Assembly: GCF_027912495.1 (NCBI RefSeq)
Contig: NZ_CP115463.1
Location: forward strand, 2,441,501-2,505,500
Source: Caulobacter sp. NIBR1757
Lineage (GTDB): Bacteria; Pseudomonadota; Alphaproteobacteria; Caulobacterales; Caulobacteraceae
Length of the DNA stretch: 64,000 nucleotides
Reading direction: 5' to 3'
The first letter of the stretch is position 1. The number at the start of each line of letters is the position of its first letter. Shown here one piece after another: positions 19,886 through 28,245 of this stretch. A program made the translations under genes and the position numbers. Below the pieces are notes generated by a model. The model did no database searches. It was not told the DNA's origin and worked only from the letters and a program-made list of their open reading frames with translations.

Positions 19886-20866
19886 ATGCGGCCGCTCCCA
19901 GACCTCGACGCCCTCGCCAGCCGACTCATTGCGGGGGACCGCGCCGCCCTCGCCCAGGCCATCACCCTGGTCGAGAGCCGCCGCACCGACCACCAGGCCG
20001 CCGCCCGCCAGCTGCTGGCCCGGCTCATGCCCCACACCGGCAAGGCCCAGCGGCTCGGCATCACCGGCGTCCCCGGGGCCGGCAAGTCGACCACCATCGA
20101 GGCCCTCGGCTGCAATCTCACGGAGGCTGGCCACCGCGTCGCCGTCCTCGCCGTCGATCCCAGCTCCACCCGCACCGGCGGCTCCATCCTCGGCGACAAG
20201 ACCCGCATGGAGCGGCTGGCCATGGACCCGCGCGCCTTCATCCGCCCCAGCCCCAGCGGCGGCGAGCTCGGCGGCGTCGCCCGCAAGACGCGGGAAGCCA
20301 TCCTGCTGTGCGAGGCGGCCGGCTTCGATGTCGTCATCGTCGAGACCGTCGGCGTCGGCCAGTCGGAGACCGTCGTCGCCGACATGGTCGACCTGTTCAT
20401 GGCCGTGCTCATCCCCGGCGGCGGCGACGAACTGCAAGGCATCAAGAAGGGCCTGATCGAGATCGCCGACCTGATCCTGATCAACAAGGCCGACACCGAC
20501 CCGCCCCGCGCCGAGCGCTCGGCGCGCGAATACCGCAACGCCCTGCACATCCTCACCCCCGCTCACCCCGACTGGACCCCGCCGGTGCTCACCGCCTCGG
20601 GCCTCAACAACGCCGGCCTCGACGTTCTCTGGGCCCAGATCCAGCGTCACCGCGAGGTGATGACCGCCAACGGCATGCGCGCCGCCCGCCGGGCCGGCCA
20701 GAACGGCCGCTGGATGTGGGCCATGGTCAACGACCGTCTCGGCCGCGCCTTCCGCGAGCATCCGCGGGTCGCCGCCCTGGCGCCGGCCCTGGAGGCCCAG
20801 GTCCTGGCCGGCGAGGTCCCCGCCTCCCTGGCCGCCGACCAGCTGCTGGCCGCCTTCGGGCTCTGA
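19886..20866 (+). CDS. meaB: Methylmalonyl-CoA mutase-associated GTPase MeaB
   Basis: 326 residues, G3E-family P-loop GTPase. Walker A is GVPGAGKSTTIEAL near residue 57, then VDPSSTRTGGSILGDKTRM, the switch region VETVGVGQSE, and the base-specificity motif NKAD. MeaB gates cobalamin loading and protects methylmalonyl-CoA mutase from inactivation. The mutase genes lie upstream on the same strand, separated by unrelated genes on the other strand. The C-terminal dimerisation segment (NGRWMWAMVNDRLGRAF) is intact. Confidence 0.95.
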   Translation: MRPLPDLDALASRLIAGDRAALAQAITLVESRRTDHQAAARQLLARLMPHTGKAQRLGITGVPGAGKSTTIEALGCNLTEAGHRVAVLAVDPSSTRTGGSILGDKTRMERLAMDPRAFIRPSPSGGELGGVARKTREAILLCEAAGFDVVIVETVGVGQSETVVADMVDLFMAVLIPGGGDELQGIKKGLIEIADLILINKADTDPPRAERSAREYRNALHILTPAHPDWTPPVLTASGLNNAGLDVLWAQIQRHREVMTANGMRAARRAGQNGRWMWAMVNDRLGRAFREHPRVAALAPALEAQVLAGEVPASLAADQLLAAFGL

Positions 20867-20920
20867 CCGCCCCCCTTTTCCGGTCTATCGGGCGACGGGG
20901 CGCGTGCGCATCCTGAGCCC

Positions 20921-21346
20921 ATGCTCAGCCTCGCCCTTGCCCTCCTGATGGTCATTGCCCAACCCGACGATGCGCCGGTAGCGACCCAGCAGGTCGTCCC
21001 GCCCCCCTCCGCCGCCGCCCTGGAAGAGGCCCGGCGCAAGGCTGCGGAACAGGAGGCGAAGGAAGACGCCGAATGGCAGGCCGCGATGGAGCGCTGGCGC
21101 GCCAGCCAGGCGCCGCCCCCGCCACCGACCGAAGAGGAAAAGCGCGCCGCCGCCAACCGCGCCGCCCTTGAGCGGGCCGAACAGGCCGGCCGCGACGCCA
21201 ACGCCCCACCCGGCGCCTGGCCCGACGAGGGCAAGATGCGCTGCAAGACCACCGACAACGGCTTCGTCTGCGGCAACTCCGAGGAGGCGGTGGGGCCGGA
21301 CTCGCCGTCCCAACGGGCCCTGCAGGAGCTCATGAAGCCGAACTGA
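20921..21346 (+). CDS. Secreted Pro/Glu/Ala-rich protein of unknown function
   Basis: 141 residues with a short hydrophobic leader (MLSLALALLMVIAQPDD) consistent with export. The middle is a charged, probably helical region rich in Glu, Ala and Arg (EEARRKAAEQEAKEDAEWQAA) interrupted by a proline run. The C-terminal 40 residues hold two cysteines (MRCKTTDNGFVCGNS) that could form a disulfide. No recognised domain. It follows meaB by 54 bp. Confidence 0.6.
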   Translation: MLSLALALLMVIAQPDDAPVATQQVVPPPSAAALEEARRKAAEQEAKEDAEWQAAMERWRASQAPPPPPTEEEKRAAANRAALERAEQAGRDANAPPGAWPDEGKMRCKTTDNGFVCGNSEEAVGPDSPSQRALQELMKPN

Positions 21347-21366
21347 GTCTCCTCTCCCCCCAACCC

Positions 21367-21528
21367 TGTCATCCTTCGGTTGCGCGCAGCGCAATCCGGA
21401 GGACCCACCGTGAGGGCGGAACCCGCTGGACCCGGCAAGCCGTCATCGACGGCCGCACGTCAATGGCAGCCGCCAGCCGTCAAGCGGACGGGTGGGTCCT
21501 CGGATCGCTACGCGACCGAAGGATGACA
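21367..21528. repeat. Intergenic inverted repeat, family 1 (copy 1)
   Basis: The ends are near-perfect inverted repeats: TGTCATCCTTCGGTTGCG at the left, and ...CGACCGAAGGATGACA at the right, each closing into its own hairpin, with GGACCCACC/GGTGGGTCC inside. A shortened relative lies at 57904-58024. Lies between the secreted Pro/Glu-rich protein gene and the convergent HhH gene. REP-like element, not a gene. Confidence 0.8.
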
Positions 21529-21592
21529 ACGGTGGGCGGGCTAAACGACCGGAGATGATAAAGCCGAACTGATCGGCCGCCGTCCGTAAACC

Positions 21593-22171
21593 CTAAACCC
21601 CCGCCAACCGCTTCGCCTGCGCCACCCAGGCCTCGCGGCCGATGCGGCCCATCAGCTTCAGCTCCTTGTCGAGGGCGGCGATCTCGTCCTCGCTCCAGGC
21701 GGCGATCTGGGCAAACCGCGTCACGCCCTTGTCGGCCAGCATGGCCGCCACCTTCGGCCCGATGCCGGTCATCACCGTCAGGTCGTCCGCCTCCAGCGCC
21801 GCCGGCTCCACAAACACCGGCGCCTCGATCACCGGATCGAAGACCACCTCGGGTTCCGGCATCGCCTCGATCAGCGCCTCCACAACCTCCACAACCGGCT
21901 CGACCGCCGCCTCGACCAGCTCCGGCGCCGCCTCGGCCGCCTTCTCGATGGCCGCCTCGACCTCCGGCTCCGGCTTGGGCAGCAGCTTGGCCGTCGGCGC
22001 GAGGGCGTCCACGGTCGCCGGCTGCATCCATTTGGTGGCCCAGAAGAAGGCCGCCCCGACCATGGCGGCGCTGCCGATCATCAGCCACAGGGGCGAGGTG
22101 AACCCCACCGGCAGGCGCAGGGCCTTGGCGGTGGCGTCATCGAGTTCAGGAAGTTTGGCGTCAACGGTCAT
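21593..22171 (-). CDS. Membrane-anchored helix-hairpin-helix protein with acidic linker
   Basis: 192 residues. One transmembrane helix near residue 30 (SPLWLMIGSAAMVGAAFFWA) is followed by an extended Glu/Pro/Val/Ala-rich linker of about 80 residues. The C-terminal 55 residues are a helix-hairpin-helix fold of the kind found in DUF4332-type proteins (LTVMTGIGPKVAAMLADKGV, then RFAQIAAWSEDEIAALDKEL). HhH modules usually bind DNA without sequence preference, so a membrane-nucleoid link is an inference. An imperfect inverted repeat TCGCA/TGCGA lies 75 bp upstream. Function unknown. Confidence 0.75.
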   Translation of the reverse strand: MTVDAKLPELDDATAKALRLPVGFTSPLWLMIGSAAMVGAAFFWATKWMQPATVDALAPTAKLLPKPEPEVEAAIEKAAEAAPELVEAAVEPVVEVVEALIEAMPEPEVVFDPVIEAPVFVEPAALEADDLTVMTGIGPKVAAMLADKGVTRFAQIAAWSEDEIAALDKELKLMGRIGREAWVAQAKRLAGV

Positions 22172-22265
22172 GACATCGCTCCGCGCGAGGCGGCCGGGGA
22201 GCAGCCGCCGATTGTGCGACGCAACATATCACCGACTTCTATCTCGCAAGTGCGAAATTTCGTGA

Positions 22266-23087
22266 TCAGCCGTCCAGCCGCCAGGCCTCGCCGCGCCCCT
22301 CGCCCTCACCCAACCCGGCGACCCAGGCGCAGACCTCGCCCAGCGGACCCTCCAGCCCGGCCGGCGCCCCGGCGATGACCAGGGCGCAACCGTTCATCTT
22401 CATCGGATTGTCCAGCTTGCGCAGCCGGCATTCGCCGATCAGGGCGTCCGGCGCCGCTCCCTCGATCGACCGCAGGAAGGCGTCGAAGGTCTCCAGGTCC
22501 TTCAGCGGCAACCACACCGCCACCACGGCCCGGGGGTTCCTGGCCCGCACCGCCGCCATCGCCGCCGCGATCCGCTGATAGTCGTCCGGCCGCTCGAACG
22601 GCGGATCGATCAACACCAGGGCCCGACCCTTGGGCGGCACGGTCGCCGGCGCCGTCTCATAGCCATCGGCCTGCACGGCCCGCGCACCCGGATACGGCGC
22701 CAGGGTCTGGGCCAGCAGGGCGTGATCGTCGTCCCGCACCTCGCAGGCCGTGTAGCGGTCGCCGGGCCGCAGCGCCGCCGCGATCAGCCGCGGCGAGCCC
22801 GGATAGAACCGCACCCCGCCGCCCGGGTTCATCCCCGCCACCGCCGCCTTCAGGCCGTCGAACGCCGCCGGCGCCGGCGCTTCCATCAGCCGGAAGATCC
22901 CTTGCGCCGCCTCGCCCGTCCGCCGCGACAGCTCCCCCTCCAGGTCATAGCCCCCCGCCCCCGCATGGGTGTCGACGATGACCAGCGGCGAGCCCTCGGC
23001 CATCAGCGCCTCCAGCAACAGGGTCAGCCCGGCGTGCTTGACCAGATCGGCGAAGTTCCCGGCGTGAAAGGCGTGGCGATAGTTCAA
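22266..23087 (-). CDS. rlmJ: 23S rRNA (adenine-N6)-methyltransferase RlmJ
   Basis: 273 residues starting MNYRHAFHAGNFADLVKHAGL, the family N-terminus. SAM site VIVDTHAGAGGYDL and the catalytic (D/N)PP(F/Y) motif LIDPPFE are present, with VAVWLPLKD and MKMNGCALV near the end. In E. coli RlmJ methylates A2030 of 23S rRNA. Divergent from the topoisomerase gene by about 120 bp. Confidence 0.93.
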   Translation of the reverse strand: MNYRHAFHAGNFADLVKHAGLTLLLEALMAEGSPLVIVDTHAGAGGYDLEGELSRRTGEAAQGIFRLMEAPAPAAFDGLKAAVAGMNPGGGVRFYPGSPRLIAAALRPGDRYTACEVRDDDHALLAQTLAPYPGARAVQADGYETAPATVPPKGRALVLIDPPFERPDDYQRIAAAMAAVRARNPRAVVAVWLPLKDLETFDAFLRSIEGAAPDALIGECRLRKLDNPMKMNGCALVIAGAPAGLEGPLGEVCAWVAGLGEGEGRGEAWRLDG

Positions 23088-23206
23088 GTCGGACTCCGGG
23101 GCCGGAACAACCGCCCGCCAACGGTGTTGGGACTGAGAGGAAGGCGTTCAATGTCCGGTCTTTTCAGAAACCCCGCCAAGGTCAAACACAATCAGGCGCC
23201 CGCCTG

Positions 23207-24220
23207 ATGGCCCGCGACGGTGAAATCCCGCCAAACACGCCTCAGGACCTGCCCGAAGGCCTCGTCTACTGCAGCGACGACGGCCCCGGCTTCACCCGCC
23301 GCAAGCTGGCCGGCGGCTGGGCCTACTACGACCAGATCGGCCGCCGCATCGAGGCGCCCGCCACCCTCGACCGCATCGAGGCCCTCGTCATCCCGCCGGC
23401 CTGGACCGACGTCTGGATCGCCCCCCGCCCCGGCTGCCATATCCAGGCCACCGGCCGGGACGACCGGGGTCGCAAGCAGTATCGCTACCACGCCGACTGG
23501 AGCCGCCACCGCGACGACGCCAAGTTCAGCCGCGTCGCCGCCTTCGGCCGCGCCCTGCCCCGCCTGCGCAAGCGGGTCGAGGCCGACCTGCGCCGCAAGG
23601 GCCTGCCCAAGGACAAGGTGGTCGCCGCCGTCATCAGCCTGCTGGAACAGACCCTGATCCGGGTCGGCAACGACGAGTACGCCCGGACCAACAAGAGCTT
23701 CGGCCTGACCACCCTGCGCGACCGCCACGCCAGGCTGAGCACCGTCGGCGGAACCTTCGAATTCACCGGCAAGAGCGGCAAGACCCACAGCACCCGCTTC
23801 GAGGACCGCCGCCTGGCCCGCATCGTCAAGGCCTGCCAGGACCTGCGCGGCCAGCGCCTGTTCCAGTACCGGGCCGAGGACGGCTCGATCTGCCCCATCA
23901 CCTCCGGCGACGTGAACGACTACCTGCGCGCGGCGACCGGCGAGGATTTCACCGCCAAGACCTTCCGCACCTGGGCCGGCACGCTGGAAGCGGCGCGCAT
24001 CCTCTGCGTCCAGGCCGACACCACCGCCACCAAGGCCACCCTCACCGCCTGCGTGAAGGACGTCGCCAGACGGCTGGGCAACACCCCGGCGGTGTGCCGC
24101 AAGGCCTACATCCATCCCCTGGTGCTCGACCGCTTCACCGACAAGAGCCTCACCCTGAAGCCCGGCAAATCGGACCGGGCCTTCGAAACGGCGGTGATCC
24201 GGATGCTGGAAAAGACCTAG
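23207..24220 (+). CDS. Type IB DNA topoisomerase
   Basis: 337 residues of the poxvirus/bacterial type IB family. The N-terminal domain includes GLVYCSDDGPGFTRRK, IPPAWTDVWIAP and GHIQATGRDDRGRKQYRYH-like residues (here CHIQATGRDDRGRKQYRYH). The catalytic domain ends in VCRKAYIHPLVLDRF, where the tyrosine forms the 3'-phosphotyrosyl bond. These enzymes relax supercoils by nicking and rotation. ATG 23207 overlaps a short upstream frame (TGATG). It is usually an accessory gene in proteobacteria. Confidence 0.93.
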   Translation: MARDGEIPPNTPQDLPEGLVYCSDDGPGFTRRKLAGGWAYYDQIGRRIEAPATLDRIEALVIPPAWTDVWIAPRPGCHIQATGRDDRGRKQYRYHADWSRHRDDAKFSRVAAFGRALPRLRKRVEADLRRKGLPKDKVVAAVISLLEQTLIRVGNDEYARTNKSFGLTTLRDRHARLSTVGGTFEFTGKSGKTHSTRFEDRRLARIVKACQDLRGQRLFQYRAEDGSICPITSGDVNDYLRAATGEDFTAKTFRTWAGTLEAARILCVQADTTATKATLTACVKDVARRLGNTPAVCRKAYIHPLVLDRFTDKSLTLKPGKSDRAFETAVIRMLEKT

Positions 24221-24228
24221 CGTCTGTT

Positions 24229-24393
24229 GGGGGACAGGTTCGGCGCAAAGCGCCGTACCTGTCCCCGGCTTGCGCCGCCGGTGTGGCTTGGCTCGCTCCA
24301 GAGGATTGCACGCGGGCGGCTGGAACGGCGTTGACCCAACCCCCGGCGCCGACCGGGGACAGGTAGCGCGCTCGCGCGCGCAACCCGTCCCCC
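24229..24393. repeat. REPIN-like intergenic repeat, family 2 (left copy)
   Basis: Two hairpins face each other across about 80 bp. The left one is GGGGGACAGGTTCGGCGC with its partner GCGCCGTACCTGTCCCC; the right is GGGGACAGGTAGCGCGC with GCGCGCAACCCGTCCCC. An inverted second copy lies at 25700-25860, so the luciferase-like monooxygenase gene is bracketed by the pair. It occupies the 260-bp gap after the topoisomerase gene; no ORF is supported inside. Confidence 0.85.
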
Positions 24394-24482
24394 AAACCTG
24401 ACGCAAAGTCACCCTTCCCAATCCGGAATCTCCGCGTAAAGGTGATCATCAATCACCAAAAACATATCGGGAGATACAGATC

Positions 24483-25691
24483 ATGGCCGGTCCGAAACTG
24501 CGCTTCGGCGCCTTCATCGCCCCCTTCCACCCGCTGCGCGAGAACCCCACCCTCGCCCTCGAGCGGGATATCGAGCTGGTCCAGCACATGGACCGCCTCG
24601 GCTATGAGGAAGCCTGGATCGGCGAGCACCACTCGGCCGGCTACGAACTGATCGCCAGCCCCGAGCTGTTCATCGCCACCGTCGCCGAGCGCACAAAGCA
24701 CATCCGCCTCGGCACCGGCGTCTCCTCCCTGCCCTACCACCACCCCCTGATGCTGGCCGACCGCATCAACCAGCTCGACCACATCACCCGCGGCCGGGTG
24801 ATGCTGGGCTGCGGCCCGGGCGCCCTGCCCTCCGACGCCTTCATGATGGGCATCCCGGTCAGCGCCCAGCGCGACCGCATGGACGAGGCCCTCGACGTGC
24901 TCGTGCCGCTGCTGCGCGGCGAGCAGGTCACCAAGATCACCGACTGGTTCACCCTGCAGGAAGCCCGCCTGCAGATGACCCCCTACTCGCGGCCCAGCGT
25001 CGAGATCTGCGCCGCCAGCCAGGTCTCGCCCACCGGCGCCAAGGCCTGTGGCCGTCACGGCATCGGCATGCTCAGCATCGGCGCCACCCAGTCGGGCGGC
25101 TTCAACGCCCTGGCCTCCAACTGGGCCATCGCCGAGGAAGCGGCGAAGGACGCCGGCACGACCGTCGATCGCAACGGCTGGCGCCTGGTCGGCCCGATGC
25201 ACATCGCCGCCACCCGCGAGGAGGCCCGCGCCCAGGTCCGCTTCGGCCTCGACGACTGGCTCTACTACTTCCGCGAGGTCGCCGCCCTGCCGCTGGCCCC
25301 GCAGGACGGGTCGGATCCGGTCGACGCCCTGATCGCCTCCGGCATGGCGGTCATCGGCACGCCGGAAGACGCCATCGCCCAGATCGAGCGCCTGCAGAAG
25401 CAGTCGGGCGGCTTCGGCGCCTTCCTGTTCATGGATCACAACTGGGCCGAATGGGACAACAAGAAGAAGTCCTACGAACTCTTCGCCCGCTACGTCGCCC
25501 CGAAGTTCCAGGGCCTCAACGAAAACCGCGAGACCTCGCTGAACTGGGCCGCCGAGAACCGCCCGCGCTTCATCGGCGAGGCCATGGCCGCCGTCGGCGC
25601 CCGCGTGGCCCAGCATATCCAGGAAAAGGGCACGGACAACATCCGCCCCGAGATCCTCGAAGCCATGGGCATGGCCAAGAAGCCGGAATAG
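24483..25691 (+). CDS. LLM class flavin-dependent monooxygenase
   Basis: 402 residues of a bacterial luciferase-like TIM barrel: MAGPKLRFGAFIAPFHPLREN, YEEAWIGEHHSAGYE, IRLGTGVSSLPYHHPLMLADR, and GRVMLGCGPGALPSDAFMMG. Enzymes of this class use reduced FMN, supplied by a partner reductase, and O2 to oxidise small organic substrates. GGGAG sits nine bases before the ATG. No reductase gene is adjacent. Flanked by inverted repeat copies, so it may have moved or been inverted as a unit. Substrate unknown. Confidence 0.9.
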   Translation: MAGPKLRFGAFIAPFHPLRENPTLALERDIELVQHMDRLGYEEAWIGEHHSAGYELIASPELFIATVAERTKHIRLGTGVSSLPYHHPLMLADRINQLDHITRGRVMLGCGPGALPSDAFMMGIPVSAQRDRMDEALDVLVPLLRGEQVTKITDWFTLQEARLQMTPYSRPSVEICAASQVSPTGAKACGRHGIGMLSIGATQSGGFNALASNWAIAEEAAKDAGTTVDRNGWRLVGPMHIAATREEARAQVRFGLDDWLYYFREVAALPLAPQDGSDPVDALIASGMAVIGTPEDAIAQIERLQKQSGGFGAFLFMDHNWAEWDNKKKSYELFARYVAPKFQGLNENRETSLNWAAENRPRFIGEAMAAVGARVAQHIQEKGTDNIRPEILEAMGMAKKPE

Positions 25692-25699
25692 GGGGGCGT

Positions 25700-25860
25700 G
25701 GGGACGGGTTGCGCGCGCAAGCGCGCTACCTGTCCCCGGTCAGCGCCGGCCACAGTTCAAGCGCACGCCAGCCGGTTCGAGCTGCGGCTGGACCGCGCCA
25801 GCTCCAAACGCCTCCGCAAGCCGGGGACAGGTACAGCGCTGCGCGCCGAACCCGTCCCCC
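25700..25860. repeat. REPIN-like intergenic repeat, family 2 (right, inverted copy)
   Basis: Reads GGGGACGGGTTGCGCGCGC ... TACCTGTCCCCGG ... CCGGGGACAGGTA ... GAACCCGTCCCCCC, the reverse complement arrangement of the copy at 24229-24393. The spacer between the hairpins is also related when reversed (a CTCCAG/GGCTGG-rich stretch) but less conserved. Lies between the monooxygenase and the DUF1801 gene. Confidence 0.85.
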
Positions 25861-25897
25861 CTCGACTCCGCCCCCATCGCCGCACAATCTCCCCTCC

Positions 25898-26281
25898 GTG
25901 CCCCTCTTCCTCTTCCCCTCCGCCGCCGAACGCGACCCCGAGGTCGAGGCCTGGCTCGCCGCGCCCGACCCCATCCGCCAGCTCGCCCGCCCCTGGTTCG
26001 AAGCCCTGCGCGCCGCCGGCCCGGACGTCCGCGAGCTGATGCACGACGGCCACCCCACCGCCTGCGCCGGCGAGGCGGCTTTCGCCTATGTGGCCGCCTT
26101 CACCGCCCACGCCGCCGTCGGCTTCTACTTCGGCGCCGAGCTGCCCGACCCGCACCGCCTGCTCGAAGGCGCCGGCAAGCGCATGCGCCACGTCAAGATC
26201 CGCTGGGGCCAGCCCATCGACGAGCCCGCCCTCCAGGCCCTGATCACGGCCGCCTACGCCGACATCCGGGACCGCCTGTGA
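25898..26281 (+). CDS. DUF1801 (YdhG-like) family protein
   Basis: 127 residues from a GTG at 25898 (VPLFLFPSAAERDPEVEAWL); the longer open frame upstream runs through the repeat and the monooxygenase and is a shadow. Features of the family: ELMHDGHPTACAG, FAYVAAFTAHAAVGFYFG and the C-terminal RMRHVKIRWGQPIDE. These small proteins have an iron-chaperone/YdhG-like fold of unknown role. It overlaps the N-acetyltransferase start (GTGA), implying coupling. Confidence 0.78.
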   Translation: MPLFLFPSAAERDPEVEAWLAAPDPIRQLARPWFEALRAAGPDVRELMHDGHPTACAGEAAFAYVAAFTAHAAVGFYFGAELPDPHRLLEGAGKRMRHVKIRWGQPIDEPALQALITAAYADIRDRL

Positions 26282-27084
26282 CCCTCGACGCCTATCTCGA
26301 CCGCATTGGCTACGCCGGCCCCGTCGCCCCGGACCTCGCCACCCTGCGGGCCATCCATCGCGCCCACCATTTCGCCATCCCCTACGAGAACCTCGACGTC
26401 CAGCTGGGCCGCCCGGTCGTCACCGACCCGGCCGCCGCCTTCGACAAGATCGTCAGCCGCCGGCGCGGCGGCTGGTGCTACGAGATGAACGGCCTCCTCG
26501 GCTGGGCTCTCTCCGAGATCGGCTTTTCGGTCACCCGCATGATGGCCGGCGTCCGCCGCGAGCAGGACGGCGACATCGCCGTCAGCAACCACCTGATCCT
26601 CCGCGTCGACCTGCCCGAAGGCCCCTGGCTGGCCGACGTCGGCTTCGGCGACGGGCCGCTCGATCCCTACCCCATCATCGCCGGCCCCATCGAAGGCGGC
26701 CTGTTTCCCTACAGGCTCGAGGCCATGGCCGACGGCTGGTGGCGGCTGCACAACCATCCGGCCGGCGGCGCCCCCAGCTTCGACTTCCAAAACGCCCCCG
26801 CCGACGAGGCCGCCATGGCTGCCCGCTGCCTGTGGCTGCAGTCGGACCCCGCCTCCGGCTTCGTCCAGAACGCCGTCGTCCAGCGCCATCGCCCGGACCG
26901 CCTGCTGCTGATGCGCGGCCGATCCTTGCGGACCCTCACCGCCACCGAAACCCTCGACCGCCTGATCGCCGACGCCGACGACTATGTCGCCACCCTGAAG
27001 GCCGACTTCGCCCTGGACCTCCCGGAGGCGGCCAGCCTCTGGCCGGCTATCACGGCCCGCCACGAGGCGCTGTTTGGAACATGA
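26278..27084 (+). CDS. nat: Arylamine N-acetyltransferase
   Basis: 268 residues from a GTG start overlapping the previous stop. The Cys-His-Asp triad is visible: RRRGGWCYEMNGLL (Cys), SNHLILRVDLP (His), and LADVGFGDGP (Asp). FAIPYENLDVQLGR near residue 33 is the usual N-terminal signature. It transfers acetyl groups from acetyl-CoA to arylamines or arylhydrazines. Its stop codon lies inside the left half of the palindrome that the IS element has split. Confidence 0.94.
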   Translation: MTLDAYLDRIGYAGPVAPDLATLRAIHRAHHFAIPYENLDVQLGRPVVTDPAAAFDKIVSRRRGGWCYEMNGLLGWALSEIGFSVTRMMAGVRREQDGDIAVSNHLILRVDLPEGPWLADVGFGDGPLDPYPIIAGPIEGGLFPYRLEAMADGWWRLHNHPAGGAPSFDFQNAPADEAAMAARCLWLQSDPASGFVQNAVVQRHRPDRLLLMRGRSLRTLTATETLDRLIADADDYVATLKADFALDLPEAASLWPAITARHEALFGT

Positions 27085-27094
27085 ATATGTCTAG

Positions 27095-27942
27095 GCTGTA
27101 GGGACGATTTAGGATTCCCATGGATTCCGGGTTCTGATTCAAAGCTGCTTTTTGGAGGCGGCCTTGGAAGGCGAGGTTCTGCGGGACGATCAGTGGGCTC
27201 GGATCGAGCCGTTTGTGCCAGGTGGGCGCAAGGGCAAGCGGGGCCCGCGCAGCAACGGGCGTCTGTTCATCGACGCCCTGTTGTGGATGGCCCGTTCGGG
27301 GGCCCGGTGGAAGGATCTGCCCGAGCGCTTTGGGCCCGTTGAACGAGCCAAGAAGCGATACTACCGGTGGGTCGAGAAGGGCGTGCTGGACAAGATCTTT
27401 GCGGCGGTGGCGGCGGACCCTGACCTGGAATGGGTGATGCTCGACGCCACGGTCATTCGGGCCCACGCCCAAGCCGCTGGAGCGCGGCGAAAAAGGGGGG
27501 CCCGGACGCCCAGGCGCTTGGCCGTTCTCGCGGCGGATTCGGCACCAAAATCCACGCCGGCGTAGACGCCCTGGGTCTGCCGATCCGGCTGATGCTCGGC
27601 CCAGGACAGCAGAATGACGTGGCTCCGGCCAGCGATCTGATCGACGGACTGGCCGCCCAGCATCTCATCGCCGACAAGGCCTATGACTCCCACCCCCTCT
27701 ACGCGAAGGTCATCGAGCAAGGTGGTGATCCGGTCGTGCCGCCGCGCCGCAATCGCCTGCGCAAGCACAGCTACGACAAGGACATCTATAAAGAGCGCAA
27801 CCGCATCGAGCGCTTCTTCAGCCGCATCAAGCACTGCCGGCGCATCGCCACCCGCTACGACAAGCTCGCCCAAACCTTCATGGGCTTCGTAAAGCTCGCC
27901 TGCATCATGCTCTGGCTCAAATGATTAAATCGTCCCTACAGC
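27095..27942 (+). mobile_element. IS5-family insertion sequence (IS427-like), 848 bp, apparently intact
   Basis: Terminal inverted repeats GCTGTAGGGACGATTTA at 27095 and its reverse complement ending at 27942. CTAG occurs immediately outside both ends (27091-27094 and 27943-27946), the expected 4-bp target duplication of the YTAR type used by IS5 relatives. One transposase spans two frames. The flanks join into ATGAATATGT-CTAG-ACATATTG, so the target was the centre of a palindrome that recurs elsewhere in this window. Confidence 0.93.
27152..27924 (+). CDS. IS5-family transposase, expressed by -1 frameshift
   Basis: The first frame (27152-27565) encodes the N-terminal DUF4096-like domain (LRDDQWARIEPFVPGGRKGKR, WMARSGARWKDLPERFG) and the first catalytic Asp (WVMLDATVIRAH). 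The second frame (from about 27490) supplies HLIADKAYDSHP with the second Asp and RNRIERFFSRIKHCRRIATRYDK with the Glu. The switch falls at an A5G6 run (27490-27500), a typical slippery site, so the fusion is about 257 residues and probably functional. Moves the IS by a DDE mechanism. Confidence 0.88.
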
Positions 27943-28196
27943 CTAGACATATTGTTTTCGCCCCATTTTGAGCGCTTCGTCCAAGGCCCGGATCTGTAGG
28001 CTTGAGCGATCACAAACCGGCCCACAATCACAGACCGCCGACCTACGCAGCACCTACGTCCGAACCTACGATCCCCGCGCCTCGCCCCACGACCGGACCC
28101 ACGGTTCCTCAATGAATTCAAGGGCGAGCCGACCGCATTCGCCGCTTGGCGGCCGGCGGCGTGCTATAATGGTAGGCCGCTTCGATAAGCCCGCCG
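27943..28196 (+). repeat. Palindrome/TATAAT intergenic element, copy A (palindrome half displaced by the IS)
   Basis: Fills the 303-bp gap before the HPP gene. It begins with the right half of the split palindrome (ACATATTG), has three ACCTAC repeats at 11-12-bp spacing (28041-28069), and ends with CTATAATGGTAGGCCGCTTC near 28164-28183. The stretch 28014-28042 matches copy B reversed at 22 of 29 positions by eye. Orientation is palindrome first, TATAAT box toward the HPP-CBS gene, whose ATG lies about 75 bp beyond. Confidence 0.75.
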
Positions 28197-28245
28197 GCTC
28201 ATCCGGCTTGGATTCCCGGCCAATCCTGCCCAAGACAGCCGCACG

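Noticed and set aside
23150..23209. An 18-codon frame (MSGLFRNPAKVKHNQ...) ending TGATG into topoisomerase IB, as a possible leader peptide
   Set aside because: Too short and without a convincing SD or any regulatory codon run; only the overlap is suggestive.
21367..25860. CRISPR array
   Set aside because: The repeats are few, long, hairpin-forming and not separated by regular unique spacers; no cas genes.
27152..27924. Transposase as a pseudogene because its two frames do not join
   Set aside because: The join is at an A5G6 slippery run, and DDE residues and both inverted repeats are intact, so programmed -1 frameshifting is more likely.
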